From Prevotella veroralis DSM 19559 = JCM 6290 (GTDB lineage Bacteria; Bacteroidota; Bacteroidia; Bacteroidales; Bacteroidaceae): a DNA stretch of 46,886 bases. The stretch lies in contig NZ_KB898340.1 of NCBI RefSeq assembly GCF_000377625.1, positions 1 through 46,886 of the forward strand, written 5' to 3'. Under the pieces are notes generated by a model. That model had not been told where the DNA came from. It saw only the letters and a program-made list of their open reading frames with translations, and ran no database searches. Position 1 is the stretch's first letter. Every line of letters begins with the position of its first letter. This document shows positions 25,691 through 34,486 of the stretch, one piece after another. The position numbers and the translations under genes were made by a program.

Positions 25691-25849
25691 TTTGCATTTT
25701 GAATTATCAAAGGGTGTCTGCTTTAACTTTTTTCACCATCATAAAGATAGGAATCAGAAGTTTTTTACTATCTTTGCAAGAACTTAGTGTACCCCTCCTA
25801 ACAAGGGTGTAACAATAAATTCGATAATCATAAACCGCAAGGAATAATC

Positions 25850-26596
25850 ATGTTAATAGATTATAAGAAGGCTAACATATACCAAGATGAGCGTTTGATC
25901 CTAAAGGATGTGGACTTCCAAGCAGAAGAGGGAGAGTTTATCTATCTCATTGGACGCGTTGGTTCGGGTAAGAGTTCGCTATTGAAAACAATGTACGGAG
26001 AGCTTGACATTGATTGTGATGACGCCGAGAAAGCAGAGGTGTTGGGCGTATCTGTACTCGACATAAAGCGTAGTCACATCCCTGCTCTGCGTAGGCAGAT
26101 GGGCATTATATTTCAGGATTTCCAATTACTACACGATCGTACGGTAGCAAAGAACCTGGGGTTTGTGTTGCAAGCTACGGGTTGGACGGACAAAAAGAAG
26201 ATTGCCCGACGCATCGAGGATGTGTTGGTTCAAGTGAACATGATGGATAAGAAGGATAAAATGCCGAGTGAGTTATCGGGCGGCGAACAGCAACGTATTG
26301 CCATTGCACGCGCTTTGCTCAATGAGCCGAAGGTGATTATTGCAGATGAGCCAACGGGTAATCTCGATCCTGAAACAGCTGCCAACATCGTTAGCATACT
26401 GAAGGCTACATGTCAGGCAGGCACTACGGTCATCATGTCTACGCATAACATCAACCTCTTGAGTCAGTTCCCCGGTAAGGTATATCGCTGTGGGAATGGT
26501 GAACTAAGCCTACTCGAAGATGGCAACGATGCTCGAGATCTTAGTGAGGAGACGGCTCCGATTGAAGCAGTCGTCGAACCGATAGAGAACGACTAA
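25850..26596 (+). CDS. ftsE: FtsE-type ABC ATPase
   Basis: A 248-aa ATP-binding subunit resembling FtsE, which with FtsX controls peptidoglycan hydrolysis at division. Walker A is GRVGSGKSS, the Q-loop FQDFQLL, the signature LSGGEQQR and Walker [13 protein letters not shown], with switch histidine STH. An acidic tail of about 30 residues extends past the usual end. No ftsX is adjacent. It is followed 45 nt later by lysC on the same strand. LolD-like function is an alternative. Confidence 0.85.
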   Translation: MLIDYKKANIYQDERLILKDVDFQAEEGEFIYLIGRVGSGKSSLLKTMYGELDIDCDDAEKAEVLGVSVLDIKRSHIPALRRQMGIIFQDFQLLHDRTVAKNLGFVLQATGWTDKKKIARRIEDVLVQVNMMDKKDKMPSELSGGEQQRIAIARALLNEPKVIIADEPTGNLDPETAANIVSILKATCQAGTTVIMSTHNINLLSQFPGKVYRCGNGELSLLEDGNDARDLSEETAPIEAVVEPIEND

Positions 26597-26641
26597 GCTC
26601 TGGAAGGAGTACAACCATACAACAGAAAGATAAGACGAAAC

Positions 26642-27961
26642 ATGAAAGTAATGAAATTCGGAGGTACATCTGTGGGCTCACCAGAGCGTATGAAGGGTGT
26701 AGCCTCATTGGTAACGAAGTCGGGGAAGCCAACGTTTATCGTGCTATCAGCTATGAGTGGGACGACAAACTCACTCATTGAGATCTCTAATTACTTATAT
26801 CGTAAGAACCCAGAAGGTGCTAACGAGGTGATTAATAACCTTGAACAGAAGTATATCGGACACATAGAAGCGCTCTACTCTACCGATGAATACAAGCAGA
26901 AAACACGGCTGTTTATCACAGAGAAGTTCGATTATCTACGTTCGTTCACAAAGGATCTTTTCACCTCATTCGAGGAGAAGAACATCGTAGCACAGGGTGA
27001 GATCCTATCGACCAACATGGTTGTCAACTATCTTCAAGAGCAAGGGGTAAAGACTATATTACTTTCAGCACTCGACTTCATGCGCACCGATAAGAACGCA
27101 GAACCTGATCTCCCTTATATTAAGGAGAAGTTATCTGCTATCATGAAGGAGCACGAGGGCTATCAAATCTACATCACTCAAGGCTTCATCTGTCGCAATG
27201 CTTATGGCGAGGTGGATAATCTTCAACGTGGCGGTTCGGACTATACAGCATCGCTCGTGGGTGCTGCCATTGATGCAGAAGAGATACAGATTTGGACAGA
27301 CATAGACGGTATGCACAATAATGATCCACGTGTGGTAGATAAGACAGAGGCTGTTCGACAACTCAACTTCGAGGAGGCTTCGGAGCTAGCCTACTTCGGG
27401 GCGAAGATCTTACACCCTACATGTGTGCAGCCAGCAAAGTACTCTGGCATACCCGTTCGACTGAAGAATACGATGGAGCCAGACGCTGAAGGCACCATAA
27501 TAAACAATGTTCTTGTTAAGAGTAAGATAAAGGCCGTCGCTGCTAAAGATAATATAACTGCAATCAAGATAAAGTCTAGTAGGATGCTTGGAGCATCTGG
27601 TTTCCTACGCAAAGTGTTTGAGATCTTTGAGAGTTATCAGACCTCCATTGACATGATAACGACAAGTGAAGTGGGCTTATCAATGACCATTGAGAACGCT
27701 AGTCACCTATCAGAAATAGTCGACGAGTTGAAGAAGTACGGTACAGTAAGCGTCGACTCGGATATGTGCATAGTATGTGTGGTGGGTGATCTCGACTGGA
27801 GTAATGTAGGCTTCGAGACGCTTGCAACAGATGCAATGAAGGATATTCCGGTGCGTATGATCAGCTATGGAGGAAGCAATTACAACATTTCTTTCCTTAT
27901 TAAAGAGGCTGATAAGAAGCGCGCCTTGCAATCCTTATCAAAGGTTCTCTTCAATGAATAA
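26642..27961 (+). CDS. lysC: Aspartate kinase
   Basis: A 439-aa monofunctional aspartokinase, the first step from aspartate to lysine, threonine and methionine. The N-terminal KFGGTSVGSPERMK motif binds phosphate. The kinase core includes TQGFICRNAYGEVDNLQRGGSDYTASL, WTDIDGMHNNDPR and ASELAYFGAKILHP. Tandem ACT domains fill residues about 295-439 and suggest feedback control by amino acids. With lysA downstream it forms a lysine-pathway pair. Confidence 0.95.
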   Translation: MKVMKFGGTSVGSPERMKGVASLVTKSGKPTFIVLSAMSGTTNSLIEISNYLYRKNPEGANEVINNLEQKYIGHIEALYSTDEYKQKTRLFITEKFDYLRSFTKDLFTSFEEKNIVAQGEILSTNMVVNYLQEQGVKTILLSALDFMRTDKNAEPDLPYIKEKLSAIMKEHEGYQIYITQGFICRNAYGEVDNLQRGGSDYTASLVGAAIDAEEIQIWTDIDGMHNNDPRVVDKTEAVRQLNFEEASELAYFGAKILHPTCVQPAKYSGIPVRLKNTMEPDAEGTIINNVLVKSKIKAVAAKDNITAIKIKSSRMLGASGFLRKVFEIFESYQTSIDMITTSEVGLSMTIENASHLSEIVDELKKYGTVSVDSDMCIVCVVGDLDWSNVGFETLATDAMKDIPVRMISYGGSNYNISFLIKEADKKRALQSLSKVLFNE

Positions 27962-28086
27962 TAGAAGAAGGAGGGCTTATTACATGTGGATATGACATCT
28001 GACTTGCCCTCTGTATAGACTTTATAACGACCCTCTCACACGTTTGCCCGTAACAAAGGGCACATTCTCAATATAACACAACAGTA

Positions 28087-29244
28087 ATGATACAAACATT
28101 CCCAACAGATAAATTCAGGACTATAGATACTCCGTTCTACTATTACGATTGCGATCTTCTACGCGAAACGTTACACGTGATTGAAGAAGAAGCCAGTAAA
28201 CACAAGGGTTACATAGTGCATTATGCTGTTAAAGCAAACGCTAATAAGAAGGTTCTAAACCTGATAAGTCAGACGGGAATGGGTGCTGATTGCGTGAGTG
28301 GAGGTGAGATTCAACGCTGCTTAGAATGTGGTTTTCCATCAGAGAAGATCGTCTACGCGGGTGTGGGGAAAGCTGATTGGGAGATCAACTTAGGGCTTGA
28401 CAACGATATATTCTGCTTTAATGTAGAGAGCAAGGAAGAGCTTGAGATCATCAATGAACTAGCCCAGAAGCGAGGGAAGATAGCGAGTGTCTGCCTCCGA
28501 ATTAACCCCGAAGTTGGGGCGCACACACACGCTAACATCACCACAGGACTGGCTGAGAACAAGTTCGGAATAGCACTTCGGTACGTTCCTTCCATTATAT
28601 CTGCAGCACTGGAGATGACGCATATCAACCTTATTGGTTTACACTTTCATATAGGCTCACAGATTATGGAGATGCAGGACTTCCAAGCACTTTGTGCTCG
28701 CATCAACGATATACAGGACGACCTTGAGAAACGTGGTGTTAAGGTTGAGAATATTAATGTCGGAGGTGGTTTGGGCATAGACTATAACGATCCAGAAGGG
28801 CATCCCATCCCAGACTTTCAGTCGTACTTCAACACCTTTGCAAAGCACCTCAAACTTCGGAAAGGACAGAAGGTTCACTTTGAACTGGGGCGTTCAGTCG
28901 TAGGGCAAATGGGGTCTTTAATCACTCGAACGCTCTATGTGAAGCAAGGCAAAAGTAGGCAGTTTGCCATCGTTGATGCTGGTATGTCGGACTTGTTAAG
29001 ACCAGCTCTCTACCAGGCTCACCATCGAATAGTAAACCTGTCAAACACCGATGATCTGCAGTCGTATGATGTAGTCGGTCCGATCTGTGAGTCTAGTGAT
29101 GTCTTTGCCAAGGAGGTGTCTCTTCCCACTGTACATCGCGGTGATCTCTTGGTGATAAGGTCGGCTGGAGCATACGGAGAGAGCATGGCTTCACAGTATA
29201 ACTGTCGAAAACTACCAACTGGATATATGTCCGATGAACTATAA
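28087..29244 (+). CDS. lysA: Diaminopimelate decarboxylase
   Basis: A 385-aa PLP enzyme of fold type III that makes L-lysine from meso-diaminopimelate. The PLP lysine lies in VHYAVKANANKKVL. Other family blocks are GVGKADWEI, GLHFHIGSQIMEMQ, INVGGGLGIDY and the C-terminal GAYGESMASQYNCRKLP. Its C-terminus is short and compact like other Bacteroidales LysA. It follows lysC after 125 nt and precedes a GT2 gene by 20 nt. Confidence 0.95.
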   Translation: MIQTFPTDKFRTIDTPFYYYDCDLLRETLHVIEEEASKHKGYIVHYAVKANANKKVLNLISQTGMGADCVSGGEIQRCLECGFPSEKIVYAGVGKADWEINLGLDNDIFCFNVESKEELEIINELAQKRGKIASVCLRINPEVGAHTHANITTGLAENKFGIALRYVPSIISAALEMTHINLIGLHFHIGSQIMEMQDFQALCARINDIQDDLEKRGVKVENINVGGGLGIDYNDPEGHPIPDFQSYFNTFAKHLKLRKGQKVHFELGRSVVGQMGSLITRTLYVKQGKSRQFAIVDAGMSDLLRPALYQAHHRIVNLSNTDDLQSYDVVGPICESSDVFAKEVSLPTVHRGDLLVIRSAGAYGESMASQYNCRKLPTGYMSDEL

Positions 29245-29264
29245 AACAACAATTCTTTAGACGA

Positions 29265-30470
29265 ATGTTTACCATTGATAATACAACTATCAGCTTATCA
29301 GCTGTATTGCTGGTGATGGCTTTATTGACATCTCTGATTAATCCTTTCTTTAGGAAGATACGCACGAGTGTGGCTTCAATGGAGCCTACCACACCAGAAG
29401 AGGAGGACGAAGATGAGGAGTCATCATCGACTCAGACTACTGTTGAGAACATCAGTTTGCCTCCCGTGTCGATTGTGTTTACACCACACGACAACGCCAG
29501 TGAACTGGAGAAATACCTCCCCCTCTACTTCAACCAATCGTATGACAGCGACTTTCAAGTTATCGTTGTCATGCCTCAGGGAGACCATGAAACGAGCGAT
29601 GTACTCAAACGATTCGCTGAGAATAAACGCCTTTATACAACCTTTATACCTGATTCCTCACGTTATATGAGTCGAAAGAAACTTGCCATAACGTTGGGTG
29701 TTAAGGCCGCAAAATACCCTTGGGTTGTAATGGCGGATATATGTAGTTATCCTCAAAGTGACCGTTGGTTGCAATCTCTGGCACAGCACTGTATGAAGGG
29801 AAGAGAGCTTGTTGTCGGATACACCCGATATGAAGATGGAACACCAGACTACCGTGTCTTTGAACGTTACTATGAGGCTCGTTACATCATGCGAGAGTAT
29901 CAGCACGACCACGCCTATCGCTGTCCTTTTAACGCATTGATGTTCCGCAAGGATGTATTCTTACGGCAAGAAGGGTTCCGAGGAAACCTTAAGTATCTTC
30001 GTGGTGAGTTTGATTTCATGGTGAACAAATATGCCCATGATGACAACTTAGCCTTTGAGTCTTCCCCAGAAGGTACATTGATTGAGGAAGTTCCAACCGA
30101 TAAGGTATGGTTAAGCAAACACCTCTTTTATATGGAGAACCGCCAACACCTGCGAGGCTCGGGACGGCATCGTTGCTTACCCGTCATCGACCAGTTGGCA
30201 CTACATGGCAATTACCTCTTACAGTTTGCAGCTCTTGCTGTATCACTCCTTACCCACAACTGGATCATAACAGCAGCCTCCGCACTTGGTTTACTGCTCA
30301 CTTTAGTACTCCGAATGGTGATAGGTAAGCGAGCACTCAACCGCTTCGATATTGACATATCGGCGTGGAAAGTAATCCCATACGAGCTTGCTATCGCTTG
30401 GAAAAAGCTCGGTTATAAGCTCAAATACCGCCGAGCTAATAAGTATGACTTCATCTCTCACAAACTATAA
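29265..30470 (+). CDS. Family 2 glycosyltransferase, membrane-bound
   Basis: A 401-aa protein with an N-terminal membrane helix (about 7-27) and an acidic linker, then a GT-A fold (PPVSIVFTPHDNASELEKYLPLYFNQSYDSDFQVIVV), the usual first-half region of GT2. The classical DxD is not obvious; VVMADICSY is the likely metal site. One or two membrane helices lie near residues 315-350. It ends exactly where the next gene starts. Donor and acceptor are unknown. Confidence 0.8.
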   Translation: MFTIDNTTISLSAVLLVMALLTSLINPFFRKIRTSVASMEPTTPEEEDEDEESSSTQTTVENISLPPVSIVFTPHDNASELEKYLPLYFNQSYDSDFQVIVVMPQGDHETSDVLKRFAENKRLYTTFIPDSSRYMSRKKLAITLGVKAAKYPWVVMADICSYPQSDRWLQSLAQHCMKGRELVVGYTRYEDGTPDYRVFERYYEARYIMREYQHDHAYRCPFNALMFRKDVFLRQEGFRGNLKYLRGEFDFMVNKYAHDDNLAFESSPEGTLIEEVPTDKVWLSKHLFYMENRQHLRGSGRHRCLPVIDQLALHGNYLLQFAALAVSLLTHNWIITAASALGLLLTLVLRMVIGKRALNRFDIDISAWKVIPYELAIAWKKLGYKLKYRRANKYDFISHKL

Positions 30471-31628
30471 ATGCGTATCCTCCATTACATAAACAGCCTA
30501 AAAGCAGGCAATTTACTATCCGATTATATCCTACAACTCACTTCCGAGCAAAAGGAATATGCAGAGGTTAAGATCTTAACAAGCACTGACGACTTTCAAA
30601 AAGTAGCCGAGAAAGAGAAGCCCGACATAATCCACATACACGCTTGTTGGGATTATCAAGCTGCTAAGCGGGCACAATGGGCAGTGCAGAAGGGCTATGC
30701 AGTCGTCCTTTCTACACACTGGGGACTGAACGAGCCTATACGTTCTAACGAACAGAGAATACGCAAGTTTCTGAAACAGATAACGTATCAGCAGAAGGTT
30801 GTACAACACGTAGATGCAATGCTTGTAACCAATGAGAAGGAACGCCAAATGATACTCCGTCTTGGTTGGCAGAAGCGTGTTGACGTTGTTCCAAACAGTC
30901 TTTTGAATAGCAATCTATCGGCTAATGAGATGGCACAGCAGACTCTCCTATATTATAATAAGGTGTTAGATACTCGTTACCAGTTAGCAATGTCCACCAT
31001 GGAAAGCGATGCCGTACACAGCTTATTACACGTTGGATTAGCACAGGAAACCACTCATAACCTTCTGTCAAGCGACCAGCTCTTGAATGTAAGAAGCCTA
31101 AATCCAGCACAATGGAGGCGTATCTTGCTCTATGCCGATGATGAGGATATAAGAGAGATCATCGATGATGCGATTAGCAAACTACAGCTTAATGTACCCG
31201 ACATAGATACCTCCACGATTCAACGTTTTGCCCTTATTCTTCCTAAAGAGAGCCAACCTCTTAACCAGAAGAAGATTACAGGAACTAAACCACTTACTCG
31301 GCAACGACTGAACGATAATACGAATCGTGACGAAACTATTGTTAGAACCATCGCAATTATGTTAGCTAATGCACATCAATTAGACGTGAAACGAACCCTA
31401 TCCATGCGTCATTTGGCAGACTTATACACGATGATTAAATATAATGACTACGATGAAGACCGCCTCGCAGAGGTATTGCGTCACATGCGCCTCTACCGTT
31501 TCTCCCGTCGTATCATCCAACTATTAATAGATTACTTACACTTAGAAGAAGGCTTCACACCCTTTCCTCCACTTGCAGATAATGGGACAAAAGCCATCAT
31601 AAAAAGAAACTTTAAACATAGATATTAA
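30471..31628 (+). CDS. GT4-like glycosyltransferase N-domain fused to unrecognised C-domain
   Basis: A 385-aa protein. The first 150 residues look like a GT4-type Rossmann domain: MRILHYINSLKAGNLLSDYI, then PDIIHIHACWDYQAA and STHWGLNEPIR, then VDAMLVTNEKER and VVPNSLLNS. The C-terminal donor-binding domain with its E-x7-E motif is absent; the last 230 residues are helical and unrecognised. It directly abuts the GT2 gene (TAA then ATG), so the two are translated together. It may be an acceptor-binding partner rather than an active enzyme. Confidence 0.6.
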   Translation: MRILHYINSLKAGNLLSDYILQLTSEQKEYAEVKILTSTDDFQKVAEKEKPDIIHIHACWDYQAAKRAQWAVQKGYAVVLSTHWGLNEPIRSNEQRIRKFLKQITYQQKVVQHVDAMLVTNEKERQMILRLGWQKRVDVVPNSLLNSNLSANEMAQQTLLYYNKVLDTRYQLAMSTMESDAVHSLLHVGLAQETTHNLLSSDQLLNVRSLNPAQWRRILLYADDEDIREIIDDAISKLQLNVPDIDTSTIQRFALILPKESQPLNQKKITGTKPLTRQRLNDNTNRDETIVRTIAIMLANAHQLDVKRTLSMRHLADLYTMIKYNDYDEDRLAEVLRHMRLYRFSRRIIQLLIDYLHLEEGFTPFPPLADNGTKAIIKRNFKHRY

Positions 31629-31689
31629 TAGCGGTTATCACTCAAAAGAGCCTCATAACCACCATAACTAATAGAAAGGAGACATTCAC

Positions 31690-33702
31690 ATGACACTTAA
31701 ACAGTATGATCTAAAGCAAGACGAGCGTTACTTACAACTGCTTTCTAAATCGTTCCCTACTATTGCAGACGCATCAACGGAGATAATCAACTTGGAGGCA
31801 ATCGCACATCTCCCGAAGGGTACAGAGCACTTCCTTGCGGATATACATGGCGAGTATCAAGCCTTCCAACACGTACTGAAGAACGCATCAGGTAATATAA
31901 AGAGAAAGGTCAACGAGTTGTTCGGTGACACCCTAAGGAACGCCGAGAAACGAGAGCTCTGCACGCTTATCTATTATCCAGAACAGAAGTTAGAACTGGT
32001 CAAGCAGACCGAGAAGGACATCTCCGATTGGTACCATATTACGATCTATAGGCTCGTGGAGGTGTGTCGCGATGTATCGAGTAAGTACACTCGTTCTAAG
32101 GTTCGGAAAGCATTGCCAACGGACTTTTCTTATATCATCCAAGAGCTTCTTCACGAGCACTCGGACGATAAAGACAAGTCCGACTATGTAAGTGCTATCA
32201 TCCACACGATTGTCACAACTGGTCGTGCTGACGACTTCATCATAGCCATCTGTGAGGTAATTCAACGCTTGGTCATCGATCAGTTGCACATCTTAGGGGA
32301 TGTTTACGACCGTGGACCAGGTGCTCATATCGTCATGGATACGCTCAAACGCTACCACACATGGGACATTACTTGGGGTAACCATGACATCCTTTGGATG
32401 GGAGCATGCGCTGGTAACGATGCCTGTATATGCAATGTTATCCGTATTGCCTTACGATATGCAAACATGGCAACTATCGAAGATGGTTATGGAATTAACC
32501 TCATCCAGTTGGCCACCTTTGCGATGGACATCTATGGAGAAGACCCTTGTGTCGAGTTCAAACCAAAGGTTTCTAAGGACAATCCACTCGATGAACGAAA
32601 CATGACCTTGATGGCTCAAATGCACAAAGCCATCAGCGTTCTCCAGTTTAAACTGGAGTCTCAACTGATCAAGAAGCATCCACTTTGGAAGATGAATGAT
32701 CGATGTCTTCTTGATGTGATAGACTATAAGAAGGGTACTATCATCGTTGATGGCAATGAATATAAGATGCGTTCTTGCAATTTCCCAACCATCGATCCGA
32801 AACATCCCGACCAGTTGACAGAGGCAGAGCAAGCCCTCATTGAACGTCTTCACCATTCATTTACTGGCAGTGAGAAGCTACGTTCGCACATTCGCTCCCT
32901 ACTGCGTCATGGGTGCATGTACAATATCGTTAACCACAATCTTCTCTATCATGCTTCAATCCCATTGACGGCTGATGGGAAGCTAAAAGAGGTTGAAATC
33001 GCTCCCGGAGAGAAGTTAAAAGGAAAGGAACTGCTCTATCAGATCGGTATGAAGATACGTACTGCTTTCCAACAGAATAATGAATTGCAGACCGAGACCG
33101 AGCGACAAGATGCAATCGACTACTTCCTTTACTTGTGGTGTGGACCTGATAGTCCGCTCTTCGATAAGTCAAAGATGGCAACCTTCGAACGCTACTTCTT
33201 AACCGAAAAAGAGACTCATCACGAGGAGAAGGGATATTACTTCAGCATGCGTGATAATGAGCAGATTGCGGACATGATAATGGACGAGTTCGACGTACCC
33301 AAGCCTAACCGCCATATCATCAATGGGCATGTTCCGGTACACGTAGTGAAGGGTGAGAACCCAATCAAGGCTAACGGTAAGTTGATGGTGATTGATGGTG
33401 GATTCTCACAAGCCTATCATAAGGAGACTGGTATTGCTGGTTACACTCTCGTCTATCACTCTCGTGGCTTCCAACTTGTACAACACGAGCCATTCACCTC
33501 AACGGAGGATGCCATTAAGCGAGGTACAGACATCGTTTCTACCATACAAATTGTAGAGATGAATCAACACCGTCTTCGTGTGCAAGATACGGATAAAGGA
33601 ACAGAACTAAAGCTACAGATTGAAGCGCTCAAAGAGCTTCTTTACGCTTATCGTTCGGGCTTCTTAACAGAACAGGAACGTAAGAATCCACCAAAAGTGT
33701 AG
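31690..33702 (+). CDS. fbp: Class III fructose-1,6-bisphosphatase
   Basis: A 670-aa gluconeogenic enzyme of the FBPase_2 class found in Firmicutes and Bacteroidetes. The metallophosphatase motifs are visible: LADIHGEYQAF, LGDVYDRGPGAH, WGNHDILWMGA and, late, INGHVPVHVVKGENP with VIDGGFSQAYH. Length matches the class. AGGAG lies 9-10 nt before the ATG. The last gene before the second repeat-rich gap. Confidence 0.95.
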   Translation: MTLKQYDLKQDERYLQLLSKSFPTIADASTEIINLEAIAHLPKGTEHFLADIHGEYQAFQHVLKNASGNIKRKVNELFGDTLRNAEKRELCTLIYYPEQKLELVKQTEKDISDWYHITIYRLVEVCRDVSSKYTRSKVRKALPTDFSYIIQELLHEHSDDKDKSDYVSAIIHTIVTTGRADDFIIAICEVIQRLVIDQLHILGDVYDRGPGAHIVMDTLKRYHTWDITWGNHDILWMGACAGNDACICNVIRIALRYANMATIEDGYGINLIQLATFAMDIYGEDPCVEFKPKVSKDNPLDERNMTLMAQMHKAISVLQFKLESQLIKKHPLWKMNDRCLLDVIDYKKGTIIVDGNEYKMRSCNFPTIDPKHPDQLTEAEQALIERLHHSFTGSEKLRSHIRSLLRHGCMYNIVNHNLLYHASIPLTADGKLKEVEIAPGEKLKGKELLYQIGMKIRTAFQQNNELQTETERQDAIDYFLYLWCGPDSPLFDKSKMATFERYFLTEKETHHEEKGYYFSMRDNEQIADMIMDEFDVPKPNRHIINGHVPVHVVKGENPIKANGKLMVIDGGFSQAYHKETGIAGYTLVYHSRGFQLVQHEPFTSTEDAIKRGTDIVSTIQIVEMNQHRLRVQDTDKGTELKLQIEALKELLYAYRSGFLTEQERKNPPKV

Positions 33703-33798
33703 CCCTTGTTTAATTCAAAATTATGATTAGTTCGAGTTGACGAGTTGATAGTTGACAAGTAAACGAGTTGTTTGTTCTGTGCAATAGAACACCACAAT

Positions 33799-33827
33799 GT
33801 AGGGACAGACGCCCTCGTCTGTCCGCC
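33799..33827 (+). repeat. Solo 29-nt MITE-like end
   Basis: It is identical to the ends of the 139-bp elements, but no matching complement follows at the usual distance, so this is a solo or truncated copy. Confidence 0.75.
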
Positions 33828-33889
33828 AAAAGAAGCCTCACTTTCAGCCTCTCTCCCAACAGAAAGGTGAGTGGAAACTTCTATCAACA

Positions 33890-33975
33890 AACAAAGAGGG
33901 CGTTTCTTCACATCGAAGAGACGCCCTCTTCATTGCAAGGAAACGCCCTCTTCAAATTGAGAAGGGCGTTCCTTT
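33890..33975. repeat. Second repeat family, copy 2 (reversed)
   Basis: AGAGGGCGTTTCTTC and AGACGCCCTCTTC units match the block at 25300-25395 on the opposite strand. Confidence 0.6.
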
Positions 33976-33996
33976 AATTAATGATAATACTAACCT

Positions 33997-34135
33997 GTAG
34001 GGACAGACGCCCTCGTCTGTCCGCCCATTTACCCCTATGTGTCATCCCGTCAGGCAACATCTTCTCCTTTTGAGGGGCTTGGAGAGGCTTTCGCTGGTTG
34101 TGTTCTGGCGGACAGACGAGGGCGTCTGTCCCTAC
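33997..34135 (-). repeat. MITE-like element copy 3, inverted
   Basis: A 139-bp unit with ends at 33997-34025 and 34107-34135. Its interior read on the minus strand matches copies 1 and 2 (CCAGAACAC near the end, then CCTCTCCAAG), more diverged than they are from each other. Confidence 0.75.
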
Positions 34136-34486
34136 AGATTCCCTATTTTTCAAATAGAGCTAATAACTTGTTTACTCGTCAACTCCCAACTCGTCAACTC
34201 TACCTAATCACAATTTTGAATTGTGAATTATGAATTTTGAATTACACTTGGGCGTCTGCTTCTGTGGATTCCCATGTTCCGTAAGGAACTCTGTGTCGCC
34301 TCCAGGCTTCGTGCCATCTGTGTATTCCGTGTTAAAAATGTCCCAGCAAAGAATTTATTGATGCTTTTCAACAACAGAACTAATCATAATTTTGAATTAT
34401 GAACTTTGAATTTTGAATTAAAGAAAAGCCCAAACTGGTGGATATAAAGATAGAAATAAGTATCTTTGTAGGCAAAGTTTAGAATA

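Larger units (their letters stand above)
25097..25849. other. Repeat-rich intergenic region before ftsE
   Basis: It contains no convincing gene. Two MITE-like elements (25129-25267 and 25415-25552), a GCGTTTC/GACGCCCTC repeat block (25300-25395) and AT-rich spacer repeats (25570-25690) fill it. The ftsE -7 motif TATCTTTG is at 25769-25776. Confidence 0.8.
33703..34486. other. Repeat-rich intergenic region before the sensor gene
   Basis: No gene seen. It holds a single 29-nt repeat end (33799-33827), the second repeat family (33890-33975), an inverted MITE-like copy (33997-34135) and AT-rich spacer repeats. The -7 motif TATCTTTG at 34461-34468 serves the next gene. Confidence 0.8.

Noticed and set aside
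33648..34233. Several open frames of 64-87 codons
   Set aside because: They lie in the MITE-like and spacer repeats, and no ribosome site or family pattern supports them.
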